From contig NZ_JAFJMJ010000002.1 in assembly GCF_017309385.1 (NCBI RefSeq), positions 558,001-622,000 of the forward strand: a stretch of DNA of 64,000 nucleotides, in the 5' to 3' direction. The number at the start of each line of letters is the position of its first letter. The stretch's first letter is position 1. Made by a program: the position numbers and the translations under genes. This document shows, piece by piece, positions 1-8,052 of this stretch. The notes under the pieces were generated by a model that searched no databases, was not told the origin of the DNA, and saw only the letters and a list, made by a program, of their open reading frames with translations. This DNA is from Amycolatopsis sp. 195334CR (GTDB taxonomy: Bacteria > Actinomycetota > Actinomycetes > Mycobacteriales > Pseudonocardiaceae).

Positions 1-1206
1 CTGCTGGGCGGGGTGGCCGCGGCGCAGGCCGAACCGGCCGGTGACGCGGACGCGTTGTTCAAGGCGGGCCACTTCGACCAGGCCGCCCGCGCCTACGAGA
101 ACATCCTGAAGACGGACCCGAAGAACCTGAACGCCGCCCGCCAGCGCGGCTACGTTGCGTTGCTGAGCAACAAGTTCCCCGACGCCGAGAAGTACCTCAC
201 CATGGCGCTCGACCTGTCACCCGGGGACAAGGACACCAACTACCTCCTGGCCGACTGCTACCTCCGGCAGGACAAGTTCGCGCTGTCCGTGCCGCGCTGG
301 CAGGCGACCGGCGAGGAGAGCTACGCCAAGTGGTTCGGGGCGGTCACCGGCGAGCCGTACCAGCTCCACGGCGACAGCGCCCGACTGCCGTTCCAGCAGA
401 TGGACCCGATGCCGCTGGTGGAGGCCTCGGTCAACGGCGGACCGCCGAAGCGCTTCTCGTTCTACACCGGCGCGCCGAACCTCGGCGTGTCCGCCTCGGT
501 GGCCAAGGAAGCCGGGCTCACCCCCGTCACCAGCCAGAAGGTCGAGTACGAGAACGGCGTCATCTGGGCGCACTACGGGATCCTGGACTCCCTCAAGCTG
601 GGCGGCCTCGAACTCCGCAACCTCCCCGTGGGCTGGTCGACGACGGAATCGGGCGAAGACACCGACTCCGACAGCGACGGCCTGATCGGCACCTGGGTCC
701 TCTACCACCTGCGGCCCACCTTCGACTACGCCGGCCGGTCGCTGATCCTGCGCCGCCCGGCACCCGAACCGGCCGCCGGTGGTCTGCCGTTGTGGCTGGC
801 CCGCGAGCAGTACTTGCACAGCCGGGGGAGTTTTGCCGGCTCCGGCCCGCGCGTGGTGGGGGTCAACATCGGCGGCACCGGCGAGGTGACCGCGGGCATG
901 TTCGGCGAAACGGCCAAGCAGCTGGGGATCCGCACCGACCACGACCGCGAGATCGGCACGTTCGGCAGCAGCCACCCGGCCGTGGTCTACCCCTGCTACC
1001 CGAAGGAGATCCGCCTCGGCGACGCCGTGGCGAAGGAGGCCTACTGCTACACGAACCCGAACCGGCCGATCAACGTGCCGTTGCCGTTCGGTACCGGGTT
1101 CGACACGATGGGCTGGTTCGCCCACTGCTTCTGGAAGCCGTACCACGTCACCCTCGACTTCACCGCGATGAGCCTGCACATCGCTCGCGGCCCGGCGGCG
1201 GGCTGA
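1..1206 (+). CDS. TPR protein with aspartyl-protease-like domains (5' end outside window)
   Basis: The frame is open from base 1, and the first codons read as the end of a signal peptide (hydrophobic, then AAAQA), so the true start lies upstream. Numbering from base 1, residues about 15-105 form two to three tetratricopeptide repeats. Two retropepsin-like halves follow, at about 135-255 and 285-400. Each has the family pattern of a strand, a TG turn, a small-residue loop and a C-terminal 'hydrophobic-x-FDY...L.L' strand. The turn that normally carries the catalytic Asp (DTG) reads Y-T-G at codons 155-157 and G-T-G at 292-294. It is therefore probably an exported, non-catalytic binding protein of this fold, or a diverged enzyme. 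The next gene is on the other strand. The fold is inferred from sequence pattern only. Confidence 0.75.
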   Translation: MLGGVAAAQAEPAGDADALFKAGHFDQAARAYENILKTDPKNLNAARQRGYVALLSNKFPDAEKYLTMALDLSPGDKDTNYLLADCYLRQDKFALSVPRWQATGEESYAKWFGAVTGEPYQLHGDSARLPFQQMDPMPLVEASVNGGPPKRFSFYTGAPNLGVSASVAKEAGLTPVTSQKVEYENGVIWAHYGILDSLKLGGLELRNLPVGWSTTESGEDTDSDSDGLIGTWVLYHLRPTFDYAGRSLILRRPAPEPAAGGLPLWLAREQYLHSRGSFAGSGPRVVGVNIGGTGEVTAGMFGETAKQLGIRTDHDREIGTFGSSHPAVVYPCYPKEIRLGDAVAKEAYCYTNPNRPINVPLPFGTGFDTMGWFAHCFWKPYHVTLDFTAMSLHIARGPAAG

Positions 1207-1332
1207 CCCACCCACCTGGGGGATGACTGTCCTACCTGGACGGTGGTACGGCGGAAGCGGTGAGGAAATCCCGGTAACGCCAACGCAAACAGCGGCGACT
1301 ACCTGTGCACTGGGGACAGATGGTGAGGCGCC

Positions 1333-1686
1333 GTGGAACAGGACATCGTGGTCGACTGGATGCTCGCGGCCTGGCGGGCCGAGATCGACAGCGTGCCCAT
1401 ACCCGCTGGTCTGACGGTCGGTGAGGCACTGGCGATCGTGGCGTGCGCTCAACGTCACGAAGGTGGCTTTCGAGGCCTCCGGCGTCTCGAAAGCCACATT
1501 CGTGACATCTCGCGGGAGCCGCGTCCGGGTGCCGAGCGGAGGTCAGCGCCGCGTCGCGTGGAGGTGCCAGACGGGGCCGAGGATCCGGCCCTGCTCGTCG
1601 CGGCGGACGCGGGCCGGGTCGACGGAGAAGCCGACGTTCGCCAGTTCCTCGGCACCGACGCGGCCGAACGTCTCCTCGGTCAGTGA
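1333..1686 (+). pseudogene. possible small ORF broken by a palindromic repeat
   Basis: A GTG-started frame begins with a plausible protein N-terminus (MEQDIVVDWMLAAWRAEIDS) for about 40 codons. It then runs into the 53-bp palindrome at 1454-1506 and continues antisense to the methyltransferase gene, where it looks like random sequence. I read it as the stump of a small hypothetical gene whose 3' end was replaced or shifted by the repeat. It could also be chance. No family is recognised. The 126 bp before it (1207-1332) show no clear feature. Confidence 0.3.
1454..1506. repeat. 53-bp dispersed palindrome, copy 1
   Basis: Inverted repeat with 20-bp arms (1454-1473 and 1487-1506, one mismatch) and a 13-nt spacer. 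Its core AA(T/G)GTGGCTTTC and 13-nt spacer length are shared with the palindrome at 10556-10602, so the two form a family. It lies at the end of a small ORF and upstream of the convergent methyltransferase stop, and could also act as a bidirectional terminator hairpin. Confidence 0.75.
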
Positions 1687-2271
1687 GGTGGTGTAGGAGG
1701 TGCGGCGGATTTCCTCGATCTCCCAGTGCGTTCCGAGGTTCGTCCGCAGGTTCTCCTTGCTGACGCTCATCGGGAACCGCAGGCCTTCGTCGATGTCGGC
1801 GAAGCACAGCAGGTGCAGCCGCGCGCCCGGCGCGGTCACCCGGTGCAGCGCCGCCGCGTAGCGCTGCCGTTGTTCGTCGTCGAGGCAGTGGTACAGCGCG
1901 CTGTCGAGCACGGTGTCGTACCGCTGGTCACCGAGTTCGGTGAGCGCGGTCGCGTCGGACCGCACGAAGGTGACCTCGGCACCGTGCTTCGCGGCCCGCC
2001 GGGCGGCTTCCTCCAGCGCGGTCGCCGAGCCGTCGACCCCGGTGACCCGGTGACCGCGGCTCGCCAGGAACGCGGCGTTCTCGCCGAGCCCGCAGCCGAT
2101 GTCCAGCACTTCACTGCGGAACCGGCCGTCGCGCTCCAGTTCGACCACCGCGGGTTGCGGGGCCCCGATGTCCCACGGCGCCAGGTCGAAGCTGACCTCG
2201 CTGCCCTTGATCAGCGGTTTTCCTTGGTAAGCCGCGTCGAAATCGACGTCGCGCAGGGGGAAGGCCGACAT
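1543..2271 (-). CDS. class I SAM-dependent methyltransferase
   Basis: A 242-aa protein with a Rossmann-type SAM site: motif I is DIGCGLGEN at residues 57-65, an acidic residue ends strand 2 (GVDGS), and a D-A motif lies in 'RSDATAL'. It should transfer a methyl group from SAM to an unidentified small molecule in the cytoplasm. I chose the ATG at 2271 (an AAGG sits about 10 nt upstream) over an in-frame GTG three codons earlier. The gene diverges from a TetR regulator, and an 18-bp palindrome lies in the 87-bp gap, so repression by that TetR is likely. The substrate cannot be told from sequence; thiopurine- and tellurite-resistance-type methyltransferases share this layout. Confidence 0.85.
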   Translation of the reverse strand: MSAFPLRDVDFDAAYQGKPLIKGSEVSFDLAPWDIGAPQPAVVELERDGRFRSEVLDIGCGLGENAAFLASRGHRVTGVDGSATALEEAARRAAKHGAEVTFVRSDATALTELGDQRYDTVLDSALYHCLDDEQRQRYAAALHRVTAPGARLHLLCFADIDEGLRFPMSVSKENLRTNLGTHWEIEEIRRTSYTTSLTEETFGRVGAEELANVGFSVDPARVRRDEQGRILGPVWHLHATRR

Positions 2272-2317
2272 GGCGAGCACCTTGCCTTTCGTGAGTTCAC
2301 CACCGTTCAAAAGAGTA

Positions 2318-2335
2318 CGGTACGGTACCGTACCG
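2318..2335. promoter_or_regulatory. TetR operator candidate (18-bp perfect palindrome)
   Basis: CGGTACGGTACCGTACCG is its own reverse complement. It sits between the divergent methyltransferase and TetR genes, 23 bp before the TetR start, which is the expected place for an operator controlling both promoters. Confidence 0.7.
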
Positions 2336-2358
2336 CTGCTGTCACGTAGGATCCCGCC

Positions 2359-2928
2359 ATGACCACGGCTCCGCTGCGGGGTGGGCAGGCTCGGCAGGAC
2401 GAGCTGCTGGCCGCGACCATCGACGTGCTGCGGGAGACCGGGTACGACCGGCTGACCATCGACGCCGTGGTCGCCCGCGCGCGGGCCAGCAAGGCGACGG
2501 TCTACCGGCGCTGGCCGAACAAGGCGGCGCTGGTGGTGGCCGCGTTCACCCGGGCCATCGAGATCTCGCAGGAGCCGCCGGACACCGGTTCGCTGCGGGA
2601 GGACCTGGTGGCCGTGCTCGGCGGGCTGATGACCGAGCTCGACCGGCTCGGGGACGTGATGACCGGGCTGATCGGGGAGCTGCGTCGCAGCCCGGAACTG
2701 GCGGAGGCGATGCGCGGCGGGTTCATCGCCGCCCGCCGGGAACTGATGATGCAGGTCTTCGAACGGGCCAAGGCCCGGGGCGAGTTCACCGGGGACGCCT
2801 ACCTCGACACCCTCTGGTACCTGGGCCCGGCACTCGTTTTCTTCCGCACGCTGATGCTCGGCGAGCCGGTGGACAGCGCCTTCGTCGAGCACGTGGTCGA
2901 CGACATCGTGCTGCCGCTGCTCCGCTAG
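2359..2928 (+). CDS. TetR/AcrR family transcriptional regulator
   Basis: A 189-aa protein with an N-terminal helix-turn-helix at about residues 12-58 (DVLRETGYDRLTIDAVVARA, then SKATVYRRWPNKAAL), which is the typical TetR pattern. The C-terminal half is a helical ligand and dimer domain like that of TetR_C_16-type repressors. It most likely represses itself and the divergent methyltransferase gene through the palindrome at 2318-2335. The effector is unknown. Its stop codon is 1 bp from the stop of the convergent small gene. Confidence 0.9.
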   Translation: MTTAPLRGGQARQDELLAATIDVLRETGYDRLTIDAVVARARASKATVYRRWPNKAALVVAAFTRAIEISQEPPDTGSLREDLVAVLGGLMTELDRLGDVMTGLIGELRRSPELAEAMRGGFIAARRELMMQVFERAKARGEFTGDAYLDTLWYLGPALVFFRTLMLGEPVDSAFVEHVVDDIVLPLLR

Positions 2929-2929
2929 T

Positions 2930-3160
2930 TCAGTCGGCGGGGCCGCGCAGGGTGAGGACCACGCGCAGCACGTGCTCCACCGCGGCCGGGAACACCGCGC
3001 CCCGCAGTTCGTCGCGGGTGCTGAGGTTCTCCGCGGCGAACTCCACCATGCGGTCCGGCCCCGCCCGCCGGACCACCAGTGCGGCGACCTCGTCGAGGTC
3101 CAGCTCCGGGTGGTCCAGGCGGGCCAGGGTGAACTCGACGAGCAGTTCCTCGTCGGTCAT
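2930..3160 (-). CDS. hypothetical protein, 76 aa
   Basis: A small acidic protein, mostly helical by composition, with no membrane segment or signal peptide. Its ATG overlaps the stop of the DivIVA-motif gene by 4 bp (ATGA), so the two are translationally coupled. I do not recognise a family. The N-terminal '[29 protein letters not shown]' has the look of a small all-helical domain. Its role is probably tied to its partner gene. Confidence 0.7.
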   Translation of the reverse strand: MTDEELLVEFTLARLDHPELDLDEVAALVVRRAGPDRMVEFAAENLSTRDELRGAVFPAAVEHVLRVVLTLRGPAD

Positions 3161-3405
3161 CGGGCTTCCAGTTGCCGCTGGACGAGGTCGAGGAACGCGT
3201 CCACCTCGTCTTCCTGGTAGCCGCGCTGCCCCGACCGCGCCTTGCCGAAGGCGACGTCACGCACTTCCGCCGCGGTGAGGCGGTCGGTGCCGCGCAGGGT
3301 CTGCTCGATGCGGGCGACGAAGGCGTCGACCGCGTGCTCGTCGTAACCACGTCTCCAGAACGGCGCCTTCGCGAAGCTGGTGTGGCGGACATCATCGGGG
3401 GTCAT
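3157..3405 (-). CDS. small protein with two DivIVA-type motifs
   Basis: An 82-aa protein containing two copies of the DivIVA N-terminal motif (F-x-K/R-x-x-x-x-RGY-x-x-x-x-VDAF-hydrophobic), at about residues 10-38 and 48-76. In full-length DivIVA/Wag31 this motif binds curved membrane and is followed by a long coiled coil. Here the coiled coil is absent and the motif is doubled. Such short actinobacterial proteins are common but uncharacterised. It forms a coupled pair with the 76-aa gene downstream. I infer a link to membrane or cell-pole organisation, which is unproven. Confidence 0.8.
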   Translation of the reverse strand: MTPDDVRHTSFAKAPFWRRGYDEHAVDAFVARIEQTLRGTDRLTAAEVRDVAFGKARSGQRGYQEDEVDAFLDLVQRQLEAR

Positions 3406-3427
3406 GGTCCCAACCTGCCACGCCGGG

Positions 3428-3748
3428 TCAGGGTGTGTCGACGATGGTGAACACCTGGTCCAGGCCGGTGAGCCGGATCGGGTTGAGCACCGCGTGCGTG
3501 GTGCAGACCAGCCGGAGCTCCTGGCCGGCGCGGTGGCACTGGCTGGCGACCTCGACCAGCGCGGCCAGCCCCGCCGAGTTGAGGAAGGTGACCCGCCGCA
3601 GGTCGACGACCAGGTCCAGGTCCTCCCCGTTGTCTCTCGCGGTGGCCACGGAGTCCTTCAGTCTCCGGACCGTACTGGTGTCGACCTCACCTTCCACGGT
3701 GACGACGAGCTTTGCCGGCGTGCGCTTCCATCGCACCGCGAGACCCAC
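3428..3748 (-). CDS. STAS-domain anti-sigma factor antagonist
   Basis: A 106-aa single STAS domain. The conserved segment [17 protein letters not shown] places the phosphorylatable Ser at residue 58, as in SpoIIAA/RsbV. Such proteins bind anti-sigma kinases when unphosphorylated and so release a sigma factor. The GTG at 3748 is chosen because CAGGAG lies 6 nt upstream. No partner kinase or sigma gene is adjacent, so the partner is elsewhere in the genome. It has its own promoter region (3749-3801), shared with the 3' end of the serine hydrolase gene. Confidence 0.88.
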   Translation of the reverse strand: MGLAVRWKRTPAKLVVTVEGEVDTSTVRRLKDSVATARDNGEDLDLVVDLRRVTFLNSAGLAALVEVASQCHRAGQELRLVCTTHAVLNPIRLTGLDQVFTIVDTP

Positions 3749-3801
3749 GATCGCTCCTGTACCTCGGTTGACATCGACAACACCGAGCGTAGCCGAGGCG
3801 G

Positions 3802-5178
3802 TCAGTCCCGTCGTGGGTTCGTTCTGCAGTTGGTGTGCAAGTAACCGGCGCGACCACCGGTGAACCCGTACAGCGCGACCGGCTGCACGTCCTCCAGCGC
3901 GGCCGCGGGCGGCAGCAGGAAGTGGGTCTCGCTCACCGGCAGCAGGTCGTAGGTCAGGCGATCGGGCTTGCCGAGGAAGTCGGCCTGCATCGGGTCGAGG
4001 AACAGGGTCAGGCGCAGCTTCCCGTGCTCCGCGCGCACCTCGTACCGCGTGCCGGGCCGCTCGTAAACGCCTTCGTACCGCGCCGGATCGAGCTCCAGCG
4101 ACGGGTCGGGGGCGGGCAGTTCGGGCACGGTGACCAGCCCGAGTTCGGTCAGTACCTCGGTGAACACCTTGCGGTGGAAGCTTTCCCGCGGACCGCCGTT
4201 GGTCAGCAGCACCAGTGCGGTGCCGGAGTCCGGCAGCAGCCGCAGCCGGGCGTTCTGGCCGATCGTGCTGCCGTCGCTGGCGTACACGGTCTCGCCGTGC
4301 CAGTCGCACACGATCAGGCCGAGCGCCCATTCCGGGCCGAACAGGTACGGATCGGGCACCGGAACGCGGGACCGCGTCATCTCCCGGATGCCTTCGGGCG
4401 AAAGGATCCGGCGGCCGTTCGCGGCCGTCCCCTCGTTCAGCAGGACGTGCGCCATCGCCAGCACTTCGCCGGTGGTCGAGGTGATGGTGCCGCCGGGACC
4501 GTAGGCACGCGGGAGGAAGTCCATCGGCGTGACGATCGGGCCTTCCTGGAGCGACCGGAGCAGGTGCCCGGTCGCCGCCCGTTCGGGATCGACCCGGTCG
4601 TTCCTGCTGTTCGTGCTGGTCAGGCCCAGTGGTTCGAACAGGCGCGCCCGCATCACCTCGTCCCACGGCTTGCCGTCGAGCACCTCCGCGATCCGCGCCA
4701 GCACGGCGTAACCCAGTGCCGCGCTGTAGCCGTGGGTGTGGCCCAGCGGGAAGACCTGCGGCGCGCCGGCGATGTTCTCCACCATGCGCTGGTAGACGTC
4801 GTCGCCCTCACCGGGATCGCCGAAGTCCTCCTCGATCCCGCTGGTGTGCTGCAGCAGGTGCCGGGGCGTGACACGGGCGCTGACCCCGGGATCGGCCACG
4901 GCGAACTCGGGGAGGTAGGTGCGCACGGGCTCGTCCAGGTCGACCTTGCCCTCGTCGACGAACTGCAGGAAGACCAGCGCGGTCCAGGTCTTGGTCATCG
5001 AACCGCACTGGTACACGGTGCCGGTGGTCACCGGTTCGCCGGTTTCCACGCTCCGCACCCCGGTGGCGAATTCGGTGATCTGTCCATTGTGGAGCACGCC
5101 GAGCGCGGCGCTCGGGATGCCGTACTCGGCGAGCAGGTCCTCGACCACGGCTCGCAGGCGCGGTACGTCGAGGGTCAT
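3802..5178 (-). CDS. serine hydrolase, beta-lactamase/DD-peptidase fold
   Basis: A 458-aa protein of the class C beta-lactamase/EstB superfamily. The nucleophile motif S-M-T-K is at residues 60-63, and the HTSG segment after helix 2 is at 111-114. The usual Y-x-N motif reads Y-S-A (151-153), so the Asn is missing. A C-terminal lipocalin-like extension (about 345-458) is common in the family. No signal peptide is visible, so it is probably cytoplasmic and more likely an esterase or peptidase than a true beta-lactamase. Its ATG overlaps the stop of the upstream 85-aa gene (5175-5178), giving a two-gene operon. Confidence 0.85.
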   Translation of the reverse strand: MTLDVPRLRAVVEDLLAEYGIPSAALGVLHNGQITEFATGVRSVETGEPVTTGTVYQCGSMTKTWTALVFLQFVDEGKVDLDEPVRTYLPEFAVADPGVSARVTPRHLLQHTSGIEEDFGDPGEGDDVYQRMVENIAGAPQVFPLGHTHGYSAALGYAVLARIAEVLDGKPWDEVMRARLFEPLGLTSTNSRNDRVDPERAATGHLLRSLQEGPIVTPMDFLPRAYGPGGTITSTTGEVLAMAHVLLNEGTAANGRRILSPEGIREMTRSRVPVPDPYLFGPEWALGLIVCDWHGETVYASDGSTIGQNARLRLLPDSGTALVLLTNGGPRESFHRKVFTEVLTELGLVTVPELPAPDPSLELDPARYEGVYERPGTRYEVRAEHGKLRLTLFLDPMQADFLGKPDRLTYDLLPVSETHFLLPPAAALEDVQPVALYGFTGGRAGYLHTNCRTNPRRD

Positions 5179-5432
5179 CGCGGGAGACCGACCGCGTTCG
5201 CGGCGTCCGCCTCGAAGTACTCCGTGGTGGCGTACGCGCCGGCGTGCGCTTCGAAGAACTCCCGGACGCCGGCGACGGAGTCGTGGGTGATGACGTTGAC
5301 CGCTTTGTCCCCGTCGGTGCTCGCCACCGCGACCTTCCACTGGGCGCCCTTCGGCAGCCGGGCGTGGCCCTTCTTCAAGCCGTTCCAGAACTTCTCGTGG
5401 TCCGAGACGGTCGAGACGACCAGTACGTGCAT
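5175..5432 (-). CDS. hypothetical small alpha/beta-barrel-like protein, 85 aa
   Basis: The short cytoplasmic protein starts MHVLVVSTVSDHEKFW and alternates strands and helices like dimeric ferredoxin-like barrel proteins. No catalytic motif is certain. The ATG at 5432 has GAAAGGGG about 5 nt upstream. It is the first gene of a two-gene operon with the serine hydrolase and diverges from the GbsR-like regulator, with repeated octamers in the shared promoter region. A small enzyme or binding role alongside the hydrolase is a guess. Confidence 0.7.
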   Translation of the reverse strand: MHVLVVSTVSDHEKFWNGLKKGHARLPKGAQWKVAVASTDGDKAVNVITHDSVAGVREFFEAHAGAYATTEYFEADAANAVGLPR

Positions 5433-5466
5433 GGTGATTCCCCTTTCCGAATGAGCGAAAGCTACG

Positions 5467-5595
5467 TTGCGTTCGCTGGAGAATCAACGAGTTAGTCATG
5501 AAAACGCCAGGTGAGCATACAGATCGTTGCAACAGGATTGCGGGTGAACGCAATTCCGGCACCCGGACGTTGCACTGTACTGTGGCTGAACGCAA
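5467..5595. promoter_or_regulatory. divergent promoter region with three GAACGCAA/TTGCGTTC octamers
   Basis: The octamer occurs as TTGCGTTC at 5467-5474 and as GAACGCAA at 5546-5553 and 5588-5595, the last two exactly 42 bp apart. A palindrome GTTGCAAC lies at 5526-5533. Three copies within 130 bp, between a regulator gene and its divergent operon, suggest an operator array, probably for the GbsR-like protein. Confidence 0.5.
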
Positions 5596-5611
5596 AGGGA
5601 GGTGAGCGGCC

Positions 5612-6544
5612 GTGCCCGGACCCCGGCTGACCCACGAGGAACGGCGCCGCATCGCGCGGTGGCTGGCCGACGGGCTCGGGTACGCCGAGATCGGCAGGCG
5701 GCTCGGCCGTCCCACGTCCACGATCAGCCGGGAGATCGCGCGCAACGGCGCGTCCGGCGACTACCGGCCCGACCACGCCCAGCAGGTCGCCGGGCACCGC
5801 GCCCGCCGGAGCAAACCGGGGAAATCCGCCGAACCGGACGAACCGGGGCAGGTTCAGGACTTTGTGGACCGGTTCGCGCACCTGCTGGCCGCCACGGGCA
5901 TGCCCCGGATGACCGCCCGGGTCTTTGTCTGCCTGCTCGTCGAGGAGGGCGACCTGACCTCGGCCGAGCTCGTGCGCCGGTTGCGGGTCAGCCCGGCGTC
6001 GGTGTCGAAGTCCATCGGTTACCTCGAAGCGATGGGGTTGGTGGTGCGCCAGGCGGATCCGGGCGAGCGCCGCGAGCGGTACGGCATCGACGACGAAGTC
6101 TGGCTCCGCGCCTGGCAGACCGGCACCGGCGCACACCGCGAAATCGCCACCGCCGCGCGTCAGGGCATCGACATCTTCGGCGCGGGAACGACCGCGGCGG
6201 ACCGGCTCGACGAGATGGGCCGGTTCTTCGGCAGGCTCAGCGAGCAGATGGACGGAAGTACCCTTGCCGACACCGCGGTGTACGACGCGCTGACGGTGAT
6301 CGCCGCGCTCGTGCACGGCGGGCGGCTGCTCACGCCGGACGCGCTGGGCGGTGCGCTCGGCTGGTCGCGGGAACGCACCACCGCGGCGATCGAGGTGCTC
6401 CGAGCGCAACCGGCCATCGCCGATCCCCTCGTGCTGACGGAGAACGGCGATGGCGCCTGCGTGCTCACCGTGCGGCCGGACCGGCTGAGCCCGGCGCAAC
6501 AGCGGGCGGTCGTCAACGCAGGAAGTCGACCAGTTCCGCGGTGA
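5612..6544 (+). CDS. GbsR/MarR-like regulator with extra N-terminal IS30-type HTH
   Basis: A 310-aa protein. Residues 1-45 (THEERRRIARWLADGLGYAEIGRRLGRPTSTISREIARNG) match the HTH_38 domain found at the start of IS30 transposases. Residues about 70-160 form a winged helix of GbsR/MarR type (ELVRRLRVSPASVSKSIGYLEAMGLV). The rest is helical. There is no transposase catalytic domain. GTG at 5612 has AGGGAGGTGA upstream. It probably regulates the divergent 85-aa/serine hydrolase operon. Its 3' end overlaps the convergent lipoprotein gene by 32 bp. Confidence 0.8.
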   Translation: MPGPRLTHEERRRIARWLADGLGYAEIGRRLGRPTSTISREIARNGASGDYRPDHAQQVAGHRARRSKPGKSAEPDEPGQVQDFVDRFAHLLAATGMPRMTARVFVCLLVEEGDLTSAELVRRLRVSPASVSKSIGYLEAMGLVVRQADPGERRERYGIDDEVWLRAWQTGTGAHREIATAARQGIDIFGAGTTAADRLDEMGRFFGRLSEQMDGSTLADTAVYDALTVIAALVHGGRLLTPDALGGALGWSRERTTAAIEVLRAQPAIADPLVLTENGDGACVLTVRPDRLSPAQQRAVVNAGSRPVPR

Positions 6545-7502
6545 CGAACTCGGGGTTCTCCTCGACGAGCCAGTGCCCGGCACGCGGGACTTCGACCGCA
6601 CGCGCGATCGTGGCGATCCGGGGTGCCACGGTGGCCTTGGTGGATTCGAGCAGGCCCTCGGCGCTCATCAGCAGCGTCGGCGTGGTGATGGGGGGCGCGC
6701 CGGTGTTGGCTGCGACGTCCTGGCCCAGCGTGCGGTACAGCTCGAAGCCACCGTGGAGCACCTCGGGCCGCGAGTAGGTCCGGGCGTACTCGTCGACTTC
6801 GGCGTCGTCGAACGGCGGGGGAGCGCCGGGTCCGCCGAAGGCCGTGCCGCCGAACGCGACCTGCGGGTAGAACAACGCGAGGTAGTCGCGGACGTCGTTG
6901 CCCACCACGGTTTCCGGCACCTGCGGCTGACTGTGGAAGGCGATGTGCCAGCTCAGCCCGCGGTAGGTGGTGGCGTCGATCGCCGGCCCGGGCAGCGGCA
7001 GGTCGAGGTAGGCGAGTTTGCCGACGTCACCGGGGAACTGCGCGGCGTACTGGAAGGCGACCGCGGCGCCGAGGTCGTGCCCGGCGATCCGCGCGTCCCG
7101 CCGGCCGAGGCGGTCGGCGATCAGGGTGTGCGTGTAGCGGGCGAGGGTGGCCTTGTCGTAGCTCGGCGGCGCGCCCGCGCTGTCCCCGAGTCCGGGCAGG
7201 TCGACCGCGTACACGGTGAAGTGGTCGGCCAGCGCGGGCATGATCTCGCGCCAGCTGTACCAGGTCTGCGGCCAGCCGTGGAGCAGGACGAGCGCGGGCC
7301 CGCTGCCGCCGGTGACGTAGTGCATGCGCACGCCGTCGACGTCGGCGAACTCGTGGCGGAAGCGGGCGGAGAACTCGGCGTCACCACGGGTCGCGGCCTC
7401 GTGGTCGGCTGGTCGGTCCACTGCCTCGGTGGTCGCACCACAGGCGGTGAGCAGCGCGGTCGCGGCCAGCGCGGCGGCCGCGCGGCGGAGGAATCGGTGC
7501 AT
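6513..7502 (-). CDS. alpha/beta hydrolase lipoprotein, epoxide-hydrolase-like
   Basis: A 329-aa precursor. The N-terminus has Arg residues, a hydrophobic stretch and a lipobox LLTAC with Cys21, so the mature protein is an extracytoplasmic lipoprotein. The fold motifs are those of epoxide hydrolases and haloalkane dehalogenases: oxyanion loop HGWPQTW, nucleophile Asp in GHDLGAA, and catalytic His in RAGHWLVEE. An upstream in-frame ATG at 7529 would overlap the stop of the DinB-like gene (ATGA). I prefer 7502 because it gives a cleaner signal peptide. It is probably cotranscribed with the DinB-like gene. The substrate is unknown. Confidence 0.82.
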   Translation of the reverse strand: MHRFLRRAAAALAATALLTACGATTEAVDRPADHEAATRGDAEFSARFRHEFADVDGVRMHYVTGGSGPALVLLHGWPQTWYSWREIMPALADHFTVYAVDLPGLGDSAGAPPSYDKATLARYTHTLIADRLGRRDARIAGHDLGAAVAFQYAAQFPGDVGKLAYLDLPLPGPAIDATTYRGLSWHIAFHSQPQVPETVVGNDVRDYLALFYPQVAFGGTAFGGPGAPPPFDDAEVDEYARTYSRPEVLHGGFELYRTLGQDVAANTGAPPITTPTLLMSAEGLLESTKATVAPRIATIARAVEVPRAGHWLVEENPEFVTAELVDFLR

Positions 7503-7525
7503 CGGGACTGTCTTTCGGTGGGGGT

Positions 7526-7987
7526 TCATCGACCGCGGCTGCCGTCGACGAGTTCGCGGAGGATGTCGGCGTGCCCGGCGTGCCGGGCGGTTTCCTCGAC
7601 CAGGTGGGTCAGCGTCCAGCGCAGCGAGGCACCGGGAGCGCCGACCGGTTCGGTCAACTTCGCGCGGGCGATCACTTCGTTGGCCCGCGCGGTGGTTTCC
7701 CGGTATTCGGCGAGGATGTTCTCGGCGGTTTCCTGTGCCGTGGGGCGGAAAGTGGCGCCCCAGTTGGTGGTGCGGACGCCGAGCAGCCAGTGCCGTTCGA
7801 CGTGGGTGAGGTGCTTGACCAGGCCGAGCAGGTTGGTGCCCGAGGGCACGCCCCGCGTGCGGACCTGCGGCTCGGGCACACCCTCGGCCTTGGCGGCCAC
7901 CGAAGCGCGCAGGTAGTCCAGGAACCCCGCCAGTACTTCCTTTTCCCCGGGGCCGGTTCTCGGCGGCCCCTGGTCCAAAGTGGTCAT
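7526..7987 (-). CDS. DinB family protein (DUF664 / mini-circle type)
   Basis: A 153-aa four-helix-bundle protein. Conserved His residues sit in LVKHLTHVERHWL and HLVEETARHAGHADILRE, the pattern of the DUF664 branch of the DinB/YfiT superfamily. These bind a divalent metal, and some act as thiol-dependent transferases (mycothiol or bacillithiol). ATG 7987 is chosen over the longer frame because the upstream residues look non-coding. It diverges from the XRE-cupin regulator, with a palindrome in between, and is followed at once by the lipoprotein hydrolase. Involvement in thiol-linked detoxification is plausible but unproven. Confidence 0.82.
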   Translation of the reverse strand: MTTLDQGPPRTGPGEKEVLAGFLDYLRASVAAKAEGVPEPQVRTRGVPSGTNLLGLVKHLTHVERHWLLGVRTTNWGATFRPTAQETAENILAEYRETTARANEVIARAKLTEPVGAPGASLRWTLTHLVEETARHAGHADILRELVDGSRGR

Positions 7988-8027
7988 AGGGCACTGTTGC
8001 CCGGGTGTGCGCCGGATTGCACGAAAA

Positions 8028-8044
8028 CTTGCCGAGTCGGCAAG
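8028..8044. promoter_or_regulatory. operator candidate: 17-bp palindrome
   Basis: CTTGCCGAGTCGGCAAG has perfect 8-bp arms around a central G. It lies 8 bp before the ATG of the XRE-cupin regulator and 41 bp from the divergent DinB start, so it is well placed for autoregulation. Confidence 0.6.
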
Positions 8045-8052
8045 ATGGGGGC

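Noticed and set aside
217..1497. 426-codon open frame on the minus strand opposite the TPR gene
   Set aside because: Its translation is Arg/Gly/Val/His-rich without domains, the usual shadow of a GC-rich gene; the plus-strand frame has TPR and protease-fold patterns.
3802..5178. beta-lactamase resistance gene
   Set aside because: The SxxK motif is present, but Y-x-N is lost, there is no signal peptide, and the C-terminal extension fits esterase or peptidase relatives better.
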